This document shows, in pieces, positions 36,579 through 45,273 of a stretch of 64,000 bases of DNA. The position numbers and the translations under genes are program-made. This DNA comes from Aquabacterium sp. CECT 9606 (lineage in GTDB: Bacteria; Pseudomonadota; Gammaproteobacteria; Burkholderiales; Burkholderiaceae_C), in NCBI RefSeq assembly GCF_918741295.1, contig NZ_CAKKNB010000001.1, positions 744,001 to 808,000 of the forward strand, read 5' to 3'. Under the pieces are notes generated by a model. That model made no database searches. It was not told where the DNA came from and saw only the letters and a program-made list of their open reading frames with translations. Numbering within the stretch: position 1 is the stretch's first letter; each line of letters begins with the position of its first letter.

Positions 36579-36606
36579 AAGATCGGACATTGATCCTTCC
36601 GATCTT
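36579..36606 (+). repeat. perfect 9-bp inverted repeat downstream of aldehyde dehydrogenase
   Basis: AAGATCGGA, ten bases, TCCGATCTT. It lies immediately before a second hairpin with a T tract, so it may be part of a tandem terminator or of the leader of the LIV operon. Confidence 0.7.
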
Positions 36607-36608
36607 CC

Positions 36609-36665
36609 AGCCCGCTGGTCGCTGCCGCCTCATCAAGGGCCAGGCAGCAACGTGGCGGGCTTTTT
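36609..36665 (+). terminator. terminator-like hairpin between aldehyde dehydrogenase and the LIV operon
   Basis: A long interrupted stem: AGCCCGC pairs with GCGGGCT, and inside it GCTGCC (36621-36626) pairs with GGCAGC. It ends in five T (36661-36665). This should end the aldehyde dehydrogenase transcript; alternatively it is an attenuator before livH, 30 bases upstream of its GTG. Confidence 0.75.
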
Positions 36666-36695
36666 GCATGTGTCGGTTTTGCATGTGAACGAGCT

Positions 36696-37619
36696 GTGGA
36701 CACCTTCATTCAACAACTGATCAACGGCCTGGTACTGGGCAGCATGTACGCTTTGGTGGCCCTGGGCTACACCATGGTGTACGGCATCATCAACCTCATC
36801 AACTTCGCGCATGGCGAGGTGCTGATGGTGGGTGCCCTTGTCAGCTGGACGGTGGTGACCAGCCTGGAGTCGCTGGGCTGGCCGGGCTGGGTGCTGTTGC
36901 TGCTCGCGCTGCTGGCTGCCATGGTGGTGTGTGCACTGCTCAATTTCGTGATCGAGAAGCTGGCCTACCGCCCTTTGCGCAACGCGCCGCGCCTGGCCCC
37001 GCTGATCACCGCCATGGGCATGTCGCTGCTGCTGCAAACCTTGGCCATGATCATCTGGAAGCCCGACTACAAGCCCTTCCCGATTTTGCTGCCCGACGAT
37101 CCGATCGAAGTCATGGGTGCCACCACCAACCTGGTCCAGATCCTGATCATCGCGGTCACGGCCATGACCTTGGCCGGCCTGATGGCGCTGATCCACGGCA
37201 CGCGCCTGGGCCGGGCCATGCGCGCCACCTCCGAGAACCCACGCGTGGCGCAATTGATGGGTGTGCGGCCCGATCGAGTGATCTCGGCCACCTTCGTCAT
37301 CGGGGCCATGCTGGCGGCGCTGGCCGGAGTCATGTGGGCCGCCAACTACGGCTCGGTGCAGCACACCATGGGTTTCCTGCCAGGCCTGAAGGCCTTCACG
37401 GCCGCTGTGTTTGGCGGCATTGGCAACCTGCCGGGCGCCATGCTGGGCGGCGTGCTGCTGGGCCTGATCGAATCGATGGGCGCCGGCTACATTGGCGACC
37501 TGACGGGTGGCGTGCTGGGCAGCAACTACCAAGACATCTTTGCCTTCGCAGTGCTGATCCTGGTGCTGACCTTGCGCCCGCAAGGCCTGCTGGGCGAGCG
37601 CGTGGCCGACCGAGCATGA
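36696..37619 (+). CDS. livH: branched-chain amino acid-type ABC transporter permease LivH
   Basis: Inner-membrane permease of 307 residues with about eight hydrophobic segments. The start NGLVLGSMYALVALGYTMVYGIINLINFAHGE is typical of LivH, and the late GGIGNLPGAMLGG loop contacts the ATPases. The start codon is GTG. It overlaps livM by ATGA. The operon encodes two permeases and two ATPases but no periplasmic binding protein, so the substrate (branched-chain amino acid, urea, aromatic acid or other) is not fixed by context. Confidence 0.93.
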   Translation: MDTFIQQLINGLVLGSMYALVALGYTMVYGIINLINFAHGEVLMVGALVSWTVVTSLESLGWPGWVLLLLALLAAMVVCALLNFVIEKLAYRPLRNAPRLAPLITAMGMSLLLQTLAMIIWKPDYKPFPILLPDDPIEVMGATTNLVQILIIAVTAMTLAGLMALIHGTRLGRAMRATSENPRVAQLMGVRPDRVISATFVIGAMLAALAGVMWAANYGSVQHTMGFLPGLKAFTAAVFGGIGNLPGAMLGGVLLGLIESMGAGYIGDLTGGVLGSNYQDIFAFAVLILVLTLRPQGLLGERVADRA

Positions 37620-38695
37620 CCAAGAACAAGCTGCCGATTTTTCTGGTGGCGACACTGGCGCTGCTGGTGCTGCCGCTCATTGTTCAAGGCTTTGGCCAGG
37701 CCTGGGTGCGCATCCTGGATGTGTCCCTGATCTACATCCTGCTGGCCCTGGGCTTGAACATCGTGGTGGGCTACGCCGGCCTGCTGGACCTGGGTTACGT
37801 GGCTTTTTATGCCGTGGGCGCCTACCTGTTCGCCTTGCTGGCCTCGCCGCATCTGAGCAACCATTTGCCAGCGGTGGCGGCGATGTTCCCCGCCGGTCTG
37901 CACTTACCGGTGTGGGCTGTGATCCCATTGGGCGCCGGGGTCGCGGCGCTGGTCGGCGTGCTGCTGGGGGCCCCCACGCTCAAGCTGCGCGGCGACTACC
38001 TCGCCATCGTCACCTTGGGCTTCGGCGAAATCATCCGCGTGTTCATGAACAACCTGGATGCGCCCGTCAACATCACCAATGGCCCCAAGGGCATCGACAG
38101 CATCGATCCCTTCACCGTGTTCGGCGTCAGCCTGGGCGAGCCCTGGCACATCGCGGGGCACGTGCTGCAACCGGTGACCTTGCACTATTACTTGTTCCTG
38201 GGCATCGTGGTGCTGGCGGTGGTCATCAGCCTGCGCCTTGAAAACTCCCGTCTGGGCCGGGCCTGGATGGCCATCCGCGAAGATGAGATCGCGGCCAAGG
38301 CCATGGGCCTGAACACCCGCAACCTCAAGCTGCTGGCCTTTGGCCTGGGCGCCACGTTTGGCGGCATGGCCGGGGTGCTCTTCTCCAGCTTCCAGGGCTT
38401 TGTATCGCCTGAATCGTTCTCGCTGCAAGAATCGGTCATGGTGGTGGCCATGGTTGTGCTGGGCGGCTCGGGCCATGTGCCGGGCGTGATCCTCGGGGCC
38501 TTCTTGCTGTCGGCCCTGCCCGAGGTGCTGCGCCACGTGGCCGGTCCTTTGCAGGCAATGACGGGCGGGCGGCTCGATGCGTCCATCCTGCGGCAGTTGC
38601 TGGTGGCCCTGGCCATGGTCAGCATCATGCTGTGGCGGCCGCGTGGCCTGTGGCCGGCGCCGCGCCATGAAGACCAGGCCGGGGGGGCTTCATGA
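37616..38695 (+). CDS. livM: branched-chain amino acid-type ABC transporter permease LivM
   Basis: The second permease, 359 residues with 9-10 hydrophobic segments. YILLALGLNIVVGYAGLLDLGYVAFYAVGAYL is the LivM signature, and LRGDYLAIVTLGFGEIIR is the ATPase-coupling loop. ATG 37616 overlaps the livH stop. A longer in-frame extension upstream is out of register with livH coding and was rejected. Its end overlaps livG by ATGA. Confidence 0.93.
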   Translation: MTKNKLPIFLVATLALLVLPLIVQGFGQAWVRILDVSLIYILLALGLNIVVGYAGLLDLGYVAFYAVGAYLFALLASPHLSNHLPAVAAMFPAGLHLPVWAVIPLGAGVAALVGVLLGAPTLKLRGDYLAIVTLGFGEIIRVFMNNLDAPVNITNGPKGIDSIDPFTVFGVSLGEPWHIAGHVLQPVTLHYYLFLGIVVLAVVISLRLENSRLGRAWMAIREDEIAAKAMGLNTRNLKLLAFGLGATFGGMAGVLFSSFQGFVSPESFSLQESVMVVAMVVLGGSGHVPGVILGAFLLSALPEVLRHVAGPLQAMTGGRLDASILRQLLVALAMVSIMLWRPRGLWPAPRHEDQAGGAS

Positions 38696-39480
38696 GCGAT
38701 GCTTTGTTGCAAGTGGCCAATGTGTCCAAGCGCTTTGGCGGGGTTCAGGCCCTGAGTGGCGTGGGCCTGAGCATCCAGCCTGGGCAGGTGCACGGCCTGA
38801 TCGGCCCCAATGGCGCGGGCAAGACCACGTTTTTCAATGTCATCACGGGCTTGGTGCCGTCCGACAAAGGCCAGTTCGAACTGGCGGGGCGCCGCTACAA
38901 GCCCACGGTCGTGCACAAGGTGGCCAAAGCGGGCATCGCGCGCACCTTCCAGAACATCCGCCTGTTCGCCCACATGACGGCGCTGGACAACGTGCGGGTG
39001 GGGCGCGATGTGCGGATGAAAGTGGGCTGGTGGCATGCCGTGCTACGAACACCCGCCTTCGTGCGTGAAGAAGCGCGCATCACCCACGATGCCCAGGCTT
39101 TGCTCGAGTTCGTGGGCCTGGGCGCTGTGGCCAAGCAAACGGCCCACACCCTGAGCTATGGCGACCAACGCCGCCTGGAGATCGCCCGTGCGCTGGCCAC
39201 GGAGCCGCGCCTGTTGGCACTGGACGAACCCGCGGCCGGCATGAACGCCACCGAGAAGCTGCAACTGCGTGACCTCATCCGCCGCATCCAGGCCCAGGGC
39301 CGCGCCATCTTGTTGATTGAGCACGATGTGAAACTGGTGATGGGCTTGTGCGATTGCGTGACGGTGCTGGACCAAGGCAAGCTGATTGCTTGTGGCACAC
39401 CCGCCGAAGTGCAGCGCGATCCGGCTGTGATCGAGGCCTACCTGGGCACGGCGGCCACCCACCAAGGGGCACCGGCATGA
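38692..39480 (+). CDS. livG: branched-chain amino acid-type ABC transporter ATPase LivG
   Basis: A 262-residue cytoplasmic ATPase. Walker A is GPNGAGKTT, the Q-loop follows in ARTFQNIRLF, the signature is LSYGDQRRLEIARAL (LSYGD rather than LSGGQ, usual for LivG), and Walker B is LLALDEPAAGMN with the His switch in LIEHDVK. It is coupled to livM and livF by ATGA overlaps. Confidence 0.93.
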   Translation: MSDALLQVANVSKRFGGVQALSGVGLSIQPGQVHGLIGPNGAGKTTFFNVITGLVPSDKGQFELAGRRYKPTVVHKVAKAGIARTFQNIRLFAHMTALDNVRVGRDVRMKVGWWHAVLRTPAFVREEARITHDAQALLEFVGLGAVAKQTAHTLSYGDQRRLEIARALATEPRLLALDEPAAGMNATEKLQLRDLIRRIQAQGRAILLIEHDVKLVMGLCDCVTVLDQGKLIACGTPAEVQRDPAVIEAYLGTAATHQGAPA

Positions 39481-40187
39481 GCACCTTGCTGGACCTGCGC
39501 CAGTTGAGCGTGGCCTATGGTGGCATCCAGGCTGTCAAGGGCTTGAACCTCTACTTGAACGAAGGCGAGCTGGTCAGCTTGATCGGCGCCAATGGCGCGG
39601 GCAAGACCACCACCTTGAAAGCCATCTGCGGCTTGTTGCAACCCCAGTCTGGCGAGGTGATCTACGAGGGCCACAGCCTCAAAGGGCAGGGTGCCTGGGA
39701 CCTGGTTGCGCAAGGCCTGGTCATGGTCCCCGAAGGGCGCGGCATCTTCACCCGCATGACCATCGACGAGAACCTGCGCATGGGCGCCTACCTGCGCCGC
39801 GACCGTGAGGTCAATGCCGACATGGAGTCCGTCTACCAGCGGTTTCCACGTTTGAAAGAACGGCATCGCCAACTGGCCGGCACCTTGTCGGGCGGCGAGC
39901 AGCAGATGCTGGCCATGGGCCGGGCCTTGCTGGCGCGTCCCAAGCTCTTGCTGCTGGACGAGCCCTCGATGGGCCTGGCGCCGCTGATGGTCGACAAGAT
40001 CTTCGAGGTCATCACCGACATCGCCAAGCAGGGCGTGACCGTGTTGCTGGTCGAGCAAAACGCCCACCGCGCCCTGGAGATCGCTAACCGCGCCTACGTC
40101 ATGGACTCGGGCGAGCTGGTGCTGGAAGGCCCCGCGCAAAGTCTGTTGAACGACCCGCAGGTGCAGGCCGCTTACTTGGGGTTGTGA
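39477..40187 (+). CDS. livF: branched-chain amino acid-type ABC transporter ATPase LivF
   Basis: The second ATPase, 236 residues. Walker A GANGAGKTT, LivF-specific MVPEGRGIFTRMT, signature LSGGEQQMLAMGRAL and Walker B LLLLDEPSMGLAP with the VLLVEQN switch region are all present. Start 39477 overlaps the livG stop; an earlier in-frame start would lie within livG. The last 16 bases overlap the convergent reductase gene. Confidence 0.93.
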   Translation: MSTLLDLRQLSVAYGGIQAVKGLNLYLNEGELVSLIGANGAGKTTTLKAICGLLQPQSGEVIYEGHSLKGQGAWDLVAQGLVMVPEGRGIFTRMTIDENLRMGAYLRRDREVNADMESVYQRFPRLKERHRQLAGTLSGGEQQMLAMGRALLARPKLLLLDEPSMGLAPLMVDKIFEVITDIAKQGVTVLLVEQNAHRALEIANRAYVMDSGELVLEGPAQSLLNDPQVQAAYLGL

Positions 40188-41257
40188 GCCTTGTCGGCCT
40201 CACTGGTGAAAGCATCCGCGAAGAAAAACTCTGCTGGCAGGCCATGCAGGTTCACGAAGTCACGCTGGGCCACCTGCACCATCACCGGCGCACCGCAGGC
40301 ATAGACCTCGTGGCCTGACAAATCGGGCAGGTCGTCCATGACGGCGTGGTGCACCAGGCCGACGCGTCCCGTCCAATCGTCACCTGTTTTGGGCTCCGAG
40401 AGCACGGGCACATAGGTCAACCAGGGCAGCTGGGCAGCGGCTTGTTCGATCCAGTCGTGCAGGTACAAGTCGGCGCGGCTGCGGCAACCCCAGTACAGCA
40501 CCGTGGGCCGCGTGATGCCTTTGAAGCGCATGTGCTCGATGATGGCCTTGATGGGCGCAAAGCCTGTGCCCGAGGCCAGCAGCACGATGGGCTTGTCAGA
40601 GTCTTCACGCAGGAAGAAGGTGCCGTAAGGGCCTTCCACGCGCAGGATTTCTTTCTCCTTCATCGCGCCAAAAACGTGGTCGGTGAACTTGCCGCCGGGC
40701 ATGTGGCGCAGGTGCAGTTCGATGCTGGTGATGGGGGCGGCACCTTCCACCGTTTGGGTCGCGGTGCTCAGGGCATTGGCCATGGAGTAACTGCGGCGGC
40801 TGCCATCCTTGAGGATGAATTCGATGTATTGCCCGGCTCGAAAGCCGAAGGTGTTGTTGGTGGGCAGTTGCAGCCGCATCACCATCACGTCGGGGGCGGC
40901 CAGCGTCAGGCTGATGACGCGCGTGGGCATCTTGACGATGGGGTAATCGCCAGCCGAGACCACCTGGCGCGATTCGATCACCAGGTCGGTCTGGGGGGTG
41001 GCGCAACAGGTGAGCATCCAGCCGGCGGCTTCTTCTTCGTCGCTCAGGGCCTTGGCCTGGTGCACGCCGTGGATCACGCGGCCTTCAAGGAGCTTGCATT
41101 TGCACGAGCCGCAAGCGCCGTCCTTGCAGCCATAGGGCAGGCCGACGTTGTCGCTGATGGCCGCGCTCAGCACGGTTTCGTCGCGTTGCATCGAGAATTG
41201 GCGCCCACTGGGCAGGATGGTCACGGAAAAGCTCAAAACGCGCTCCACTGCGGTCAA
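40172..41257 (-). CDS. ferredoxin-linked flavin reductase (AscD-like)
   Basis: A 361-residue electron-transfer protein with three domains in order: an N-terminal plant-type 2Fe-2S ferredoxin (CKDGACGSCKCKLLEG plus a distal Cys in LTCCA), an FAD domain (RSYSMAN, near residue 155) and an NAD(P) domain (ASGTGFAPIKAI). Such proteins are often labelled CDP-6-deoxy-delta-3,4-glucoseen reductase, but no sugar-modification genes are nearby, so it more likely reduces an unlinked oxygenase. Whether it serves the P450 at 8188 is only speculation. It converges with livF with a 16-base overlap. Confidence 0.85.
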   Translation of the reverse strand: MTAVERVLSFSVTILPSGRQFSMQRDETVLSAAISDNVGLPYGCKDGACGSCKCKLLEGRVIHGVHQAKALSDEEEAAGWMLTCCATPQTDLVIESRQVVSAGDYPIVKMPTRVISLTLAAPDVMVMRLQLPTNNTFGFRAGQYIEFILKDGSRRSYSMANALSTATQTVEGAAPITSIELHLRHMPGGKFTDHVFGAMKEKEILRVEGPYGTFFLREDSDKPIVLLASGTGFAPIKAIIEHMRFKGITRPTVLYWGCRSRADLYLHDWIEQAAAQLPWLTYVPVLSEPKTGDDWTGRVGLVHHAVMDDLPDLSGHEVYACGAPVMVQVAQRDFVNLHGLPAEFFFADAFTSEADKAHNPK

Positions 41258-41286
41258 AATGGCCTCCCATTGTCCCTCAGTCGTCC

Positions 41287-42195
41287 ATGCCCGCTCCGTC
41301 CATCAGCCGTCCAGCCCGCTTCCGCCAGACCCGCGTGTTGATCGTGGGTTGCGGCGATGTGGGCTTGCGCGTGGCGCGCGAGTTGTTGCCGCGTTGCCGC
41401 GTGCTGGCCTTGACGTCGCAGCCTGAGCGCGCCCAGGCCTTGCGCCGGGCAGGCCTGGTGCCTTTGGTGGGCAACCTGGACCAGTCGGCAACGTTGGCCA
41501 GGTTGGCCGGGCTGGCGTCGCGGGTGGTGCACCTGGCGCCCCCGCCAGGGCAAGGCAGCGAAGACACGCGCACCCGCCACCTGTTGCAGGCTTTGTCGCG
41601 GCGGGGCAGGGTGCGCAGCCTGGTCTATGGCAGCACCACTGGTGTCTATGGCAACGCGGCTGGTGCCCGCTTCAACGAGACCCGGGCCGTGGCGCCGGCC
41701 ACGCCGCGCGCCCAACGCCGTGTCCATGCGGAAGCCCTGGTGCGGTGGTGGGGCCGCCATGCTGGCGCGCGTGCCAGCATCCTGCGCATCCCCGGCATCT
41801 ACGCGGTGAACCGCGAAGGCGGCCATCCCCGCGATCGTGTGCTCAAAGGATCGCCCGTGCTGAACCGCGAAGACGACGTCTTCACCAACCACATCCAGGC
41901 CGACGACCTGGCGCGCGCCTGCGTGGCCGCGTTGTGGCGGGGGCGCCCGGGCCGTGTCGTTCACGCCTGCGATGACCAGGACATGCTGATGGGCGATTAC
42001 TTCGACCTGGTGGCCGACCTGTGCGGTCTGCCGCGCCCGCCCCGCCTGAGCCGGGCCGAGGCCACGCTGGCCATGTCGCCGATGCAGATGTCCTTCCTGA
42101 GCGAGTCCCGCCGCTTGGACAACCACCGCCTGCATGCGGAGTTGAGGCTGCGGTTGCGCTGCCCGACGATCCGCGAGGGTTTGGCCCTGGGCTGA
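41287..42195 (+). CDS. NAD-dependent epimerase/dehydratase-like SDR protein (YeeZ-like)
   Basis: A 302-residue Rossmann protein. The dinucleotide loop VLIVGCGDVGLRVAREL is near the start, a YGSTTGVYGN stretch marks the extended-SDR core, and ILRIPGIYA with HIQADDLARA matches the nucleoside-diphosphate-sugar epimerase branch. The size and the early loop resemble YeeZ. The active-site Tyr-x3-Lys of classical members is not evident, so catalytic ability is uncertain. Confidence 0.8.
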   Translation: MPAPSISRPARFRQTRVLIVGCGDVGLRVARELLPRCRVLALTSQPERAQALRRAGLVPLVGNLDQSATLARLAGLASRVVHLAPPPGQGSEDTRTRHLLQALSRRGRVRSLVYGSTTGVYGNAAGARFNETRAVAPATPRAQRRVHAEALVRWWGRHAGARASILRIPGIYAVNREGGHPRDRVLKGSPVLNREDDVFTNHIQADDLARACVAALWRGRPGRVVHACDDQDMLMGDYFDLVADLCGLPRPPRLSRAEATLAMSPMQMSFLSESRRLDNHRLHAELRLRLRCPTIREGLALG

Positions 42196-42295
42196 TCAAG
42201 GCCCTCTCATGGGGGAGGGCTTGCAGGGCGGTGCCGCGTGTTTGTGGCCGATGATGTTTGAATTTCAACCACCAAAAATTCAGAGGAAGCATCCC

Positions 42296-43264
42296 ATGCG
42301 TTTCAACACAGCACTCACCTCGATCGGCGCGGCCGTGGTCTTGATGGCGTCGCCTTTCATGTCGGCCAACGCGGCCTACAGCCAGATCGTGGCGTTTGGC
42401 GACAGCCTGTCCGACAACGGCAATGTGTTTGCGGCCACCAAATCGAACCTCGGCGTTGGCATCCCCACCGCGCCCTACTGGAATGGCCGCTTCAGCAATG
42501 GCCCGGTGGCGGTCGAGGTGATGGCGCAGACGCTGGGCCTCAAGCTGGTCGACTACGCCTTTGGCGGCGCGCTCACGGGCACCACCAACCGGGCTGGCAT
42601 CCCTGGCCTGCCGGGCATCCAGAACGAGGTCAATCAGTTCACCTCCAGCTTGAGCGCCGCCGGCAAGACCGCCGACGCTTCGGCGCTTTATTTTTTGTGG
42701 GGCGGTGGCAATGATTTTCTCGGGGCCGATGACAAGCTGGCGGTGGTCCAGCCGGCCATCGCCAACCTGACCGGCCAGGTCAGCCAGCTTTACAGCGCCG
42801 GCGCTCGGGACTTCTTCGTGCCTCTGCTGCCCGACCTGTCGAATACGCTGGAGGCGATCAACGGCGGCACGACGGCGCAAGCGCAGGCCCATGCACTGTC
42901 GGTGCTGTTCAACACCAACCTGACCTCGGCCTTGCAGGGGCTGCAGGGCAGCCTGGCGGGCGCGACCATCCGGGTTTTCGACCCCAACCCGGCACTGAAC
43001 GCTGCCCGGGACCTTGTCCTGGCAGAGGGCGGCACCTCCACCGCGGCGTGCTGGACGGGCAACTACACCGGCTCGGATGGCACTTTGTGCGCCAACCCGG
43101 ACCTGTACACACTGTGGGATGGCGTGCACCCCACCGCTCGGATGCACCTGGCCATGGGGCAATCGATGGCCGCTGCGGTACCTGAGCCCGCCACGGCGGG
43201 ATTGGCCCTGGTCGGTCTGTTGATCGCGGGATCTGCCGCGCGCAGGCGCGCCAAGGCGATTTGA
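42296..43264 (+). CDS. secreted SGNH/GDSL esterase with PEP-CTERM sorting signal
   Basis: A 322-residue hydrolase. The signal peptide ends near ANAAYSQ. GDSL block I is FGDSLSDNGN, block III is WGGGNDF and block V is DGVHPTARMH, supplying Ser, Asn and His of the SGNH site. The C-terminus VPEPATAGLALVGLLIAGSAARRR is a PEP-CTERM tail: motif, hydrophobic segment and basic end, for exosortase-dependent sorting. No exosortase gene is in the window. The ATG at 42296 has an AGAGGAAG site before it. Confidence 0.9.
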   Translation: MRFNTALTSIGAAVVLMASPFMSANAAYSQIVAFGDSLSDNGNVFAATKSNLGVGIPTAPYWNGRFSNGPVAVEVMAQTLGLKLVDYAFGGALTGTTNRAGIPGLPGIQNEVNQFTSSLSAAGKTADASALYFLWGGGNDFLGADDKLAVVQPAIANLTGQVSQLYSAGARDFFVPLLPDLSNTLEAINGGTTAQAQAHALSVLFNTNLTSALQGLQGSLAGATIRVFDPNPALNAARDLVLAEGGTSTAACWTGNYTGSDGTLCANPDLYTLWDGVHPTARMHLAMGQSMAAAVPEPATAGLALVGLLIAGSAARRRAKAI

Positions 43265-43280
43265 TTGACGCCTATGGTGG

Positions 43281-43925
43281 TCAAGACGCCGGTGCGGGCG
43301 TTTTCGGCTTGAACGAGCAATAGCGGGCCACGCTGCATTCCCAGCAGCGCGGCTTGCGCGCCTGACACACATAACGCCCGTGCAAGATCAGCCAATGGTG
43401 GGCGTGCTGCAGGTATTGCGGTGGCACGCGTTTGAGCAACTTCAGCTCCACCGCCAAGGGCGTCTTGCCTGGCGCCAAGCCGGTGCGGTTGCCAATGCGG
43501 AAGATGTGCGTGTCCACCGCCAGGGTGTGCTCGCCAAAGGCCACGTTCAACACCACGTTGGCGGTTTTGCGGCCCACGCCGGGCAGGGCTTCCAGGGCTT
43601 CGCGGCTGCGCGGCACTTCGCCACCATGCAGGTCGATCAGCATCTGGCAAGTCAACAGCAAATGCTTGGCCTTGCTGCGGTACAAGCCGATGGTCTTGAT
43701 GTAATCGCACAGCCCTTCAAAGCCCAGGTCCAGGATTTTTTGCGGCGTGTTGGCCACCGGGAACAGCTTCCTGGTGGCTTTGTTCACGCCCACGTCAGTG
43801 GCCTGGGCCGACAGCAGCACGGCGGTCAGCAACTCGAACGGCGTGCTGTACTCCAGCTCGGTTTCGGGTTCGGGGTTGGCGGCTTGCAGGGTGGCAAAAA
43901 AGGGGACGATGTCGGCGGCTTTCAT
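43281..43925 (-). CDS. nth: endonuclease III
   Basis: Base-excision repair glycosylase/AP lyase removing oxidised pyrimidines. The 214-residue protein has the helix-hairpin-helix with catalytic Lys (LPGVGRKTANVV), the catalytic Asp in VDTHIFR, and the 4Fe-4S loop C-x6-C-x2-C-x5-C (CQARKPRCWECSVARYC). It is divergent from a second DNA glycosylase gene with 77 bases between the starts, giving a small repair locus. Confidence 0.95.
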   Translation of the reverse strand: MKAADIVPFFATLQAANPEPETELEYSTPFELLTAVLLSAQATDVGVNKATRKLFPVANTPQKILDLGFEGLCDYIKTIGLYRSKAKHLLLTCQMLIDLHGGEVPRSREALEALPGVGRKTANVVLNVAFGEHTLAVDTHIFRIGNRTGLAPGKTPLAVELKLLKRVPPQYLQHAHHWLILHGRYVCQARKPRCWECSVARYCSFKPKTPAPAS

Positions 43926-44002
43926 GGCGCCAGTCTAGCGGTGGGCGCGCTGCTTGCTGCTTGGCATGGGTCCATGTTCGGCTTAGCCAGGAAGAAGCGC
44001 CC

Positions 44003-44746
44003 ATGCCCGAAGGCCCCTCCATCGTGATCTTGAAAGAATTGGCCGCCGGTTTCGCGGGCAAGACCATCGTCAAAGCCGAAGGCCGCGCCTTGATCGACAA
44101 GACCAGGCTGGTCCAACAACCCATCTTGGCCATCCGAAGTTGGGGCAAACATTTCTTGATCGAGTTGCCCGGCCTGACCGTGCGCATTCACCTGCTGATG
44201 TTTGGCAGCTACCGCATCAATGAGCGCAAGGCCGATGCGGTGCCCACCTTGCAACTGCAGTTTGCCCATGGCGAGGAGTTGAACTTCTACACTTGCTCGG
44301 TGAAGTTCGTTGAAGGTGCGCTGGGTGACACCTACGATTGGCGCGCCGACGTCATGGCCGATGAATGGGACCCCAAGCTGGCTCTCAAAAAGTTGGTGGC
44401 CATGCCTCAGACGCTGGCCTGCGATGCCTTGCTGGATCAGACCGTGTTCTCGGGCGTGGGCAACATCATCAAGAACGAAGTCCTGTTCCGCATCCGTGTG
44501 CACCCCTTGAGCAACCTGGGCGCCATGCCCGCCGCCAAGCTGCGTGAGTTGCTCAAGGAGGCGCGGGTATACAGCTTCGAGTTCCTGGCGTGGAAGAAAG
44601 CCTTTGTGCTCAAGCAGCATTGGCTGGCCCACACCAAGGCGATGTGCCCTCGGCGCGCCATCCCTTTCCACAAAGGCAAGCTGGGCCTCACCCAGCGCCG
44701 AAGTTTCTATTGCGAACGTTGCCAGATCCGGTACGGTGAGGTTTAG
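44003..44746 (+). CDS. nei: Fpg/Nei-family DNA glycosylase with altered zinc finger
   Basis: A 247-residue glycosylase/AP lyase for oxidised bases. It begins MPEGPS, supplying the catalytic Pro and Glu after Met removal, and has the helix-two-turn-helix signature SGVGNIIKNEVLF. The C-terminal finger reads CPRR...CERC: the second Cys of the usual four is replaced by Arg, so zinc binding may be weakened or use another residue. The RRSFYC segment retains the finger-loop Arg. The symbol nei is by family; Fpg-type specificity is not excluded. Confidence 0.85.
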   Translation: MPEGPSIVILKELAAGFAGKTIVKAEGRALIDKTRLVQQPILAIRSWGKHFLIELPGLTVRIHLLMFGSYRINERKADAVPTLQLQFAHGEELNFYTCSVKFVEGALGDTYDWRADVMADEWDPKLALKKLVAMPQTLACDALLDQTVFSGVGNIIKNEVLFRIRVHPLSNLGAMPAAKLRELLKEARVYSFEFLAWKKAFVLKQHWLAHTKAMCPRRAIPFHKGKLGLTQRRSFYCERCQIRYGEV

Positions 44747-45273
44747 ATCACCACGACTTTGTCGGGCAACTCATTGGGGTTGCCGCGATCAGGATCAACC
44801 GGGAAATGCACCACCAGCAATTGCGTGACGGCCTCGATGGCTTGGCTCAGGCCTTGCTCGAAGTGGCCGTCGTGCAAGCTGGCCGCGAGTTGCTGGGCAA
44901 TGTGAGCCCAAGGCTCGTGCCCTGCCCGGGCCATGATGCCCCGGTCGGCCAGGATCTCAATGCGGCGGTCGGCCAGCAACAGATAGATCAGCACGCCGTT
45001 GTTGTGCTCGGTGTCCCACACGCGCAAGGTGCTGAACAGGTGCAGGGCGCGCAATCTGGCGGTCTGCTTTCGCCACAGGTCTGACCAGCTCAAGCCCCCT
45101 TCGATGCACAGGCGCAACTCGCCCAAGTGCTTGGCCTCACTGGCCTTGACTTGGGCCTGAAGGCGAGCCAGGCCGGCAGCGCTCAGCCGCCGCCGCGCGT
45201 GGTCTTCGTCCATCCACCAATGGCGGGCCCACCGCAGCCAGGGTGCGCGCGGTTTTGAATGATCACCAGTCAC
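44743..45273 (-). CDS. TPM-domain protein, cytoplasmic
   Basis: A 176-residue TPM-domain protein, third gene of the lemA operon. Recognisable parts are the acidic helical start (MDEDHARRRLSAAGLARLQAQVKASE), RLCIEGG, and the HNNGVLIYLLLADRRIEILADRGI core. A GTG start at 45273, with GGAGG before it, overlaps the end of the upstream YgcG gene by 11 bases; longer frames run antisense through the Gly-rich tail of that gene. Its role is unknown. Confidence 0.8.
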   Translation of the reverse strand: MTGDHSKPRAPWLRWARHWWMDEDHARRRLSAAGLARLQAQVKASEAKHLGELRLCIEGGLSWSDLWRKQTARLRALHLFSTLRVWDTEHNNGVLIYLLLADRRIEILADRGIMARAGHEPWAHIAQQLAASLHDGHFEQGLSQAIEAVTQLLVVHFPVDPDRGNPNELPDKVVVI

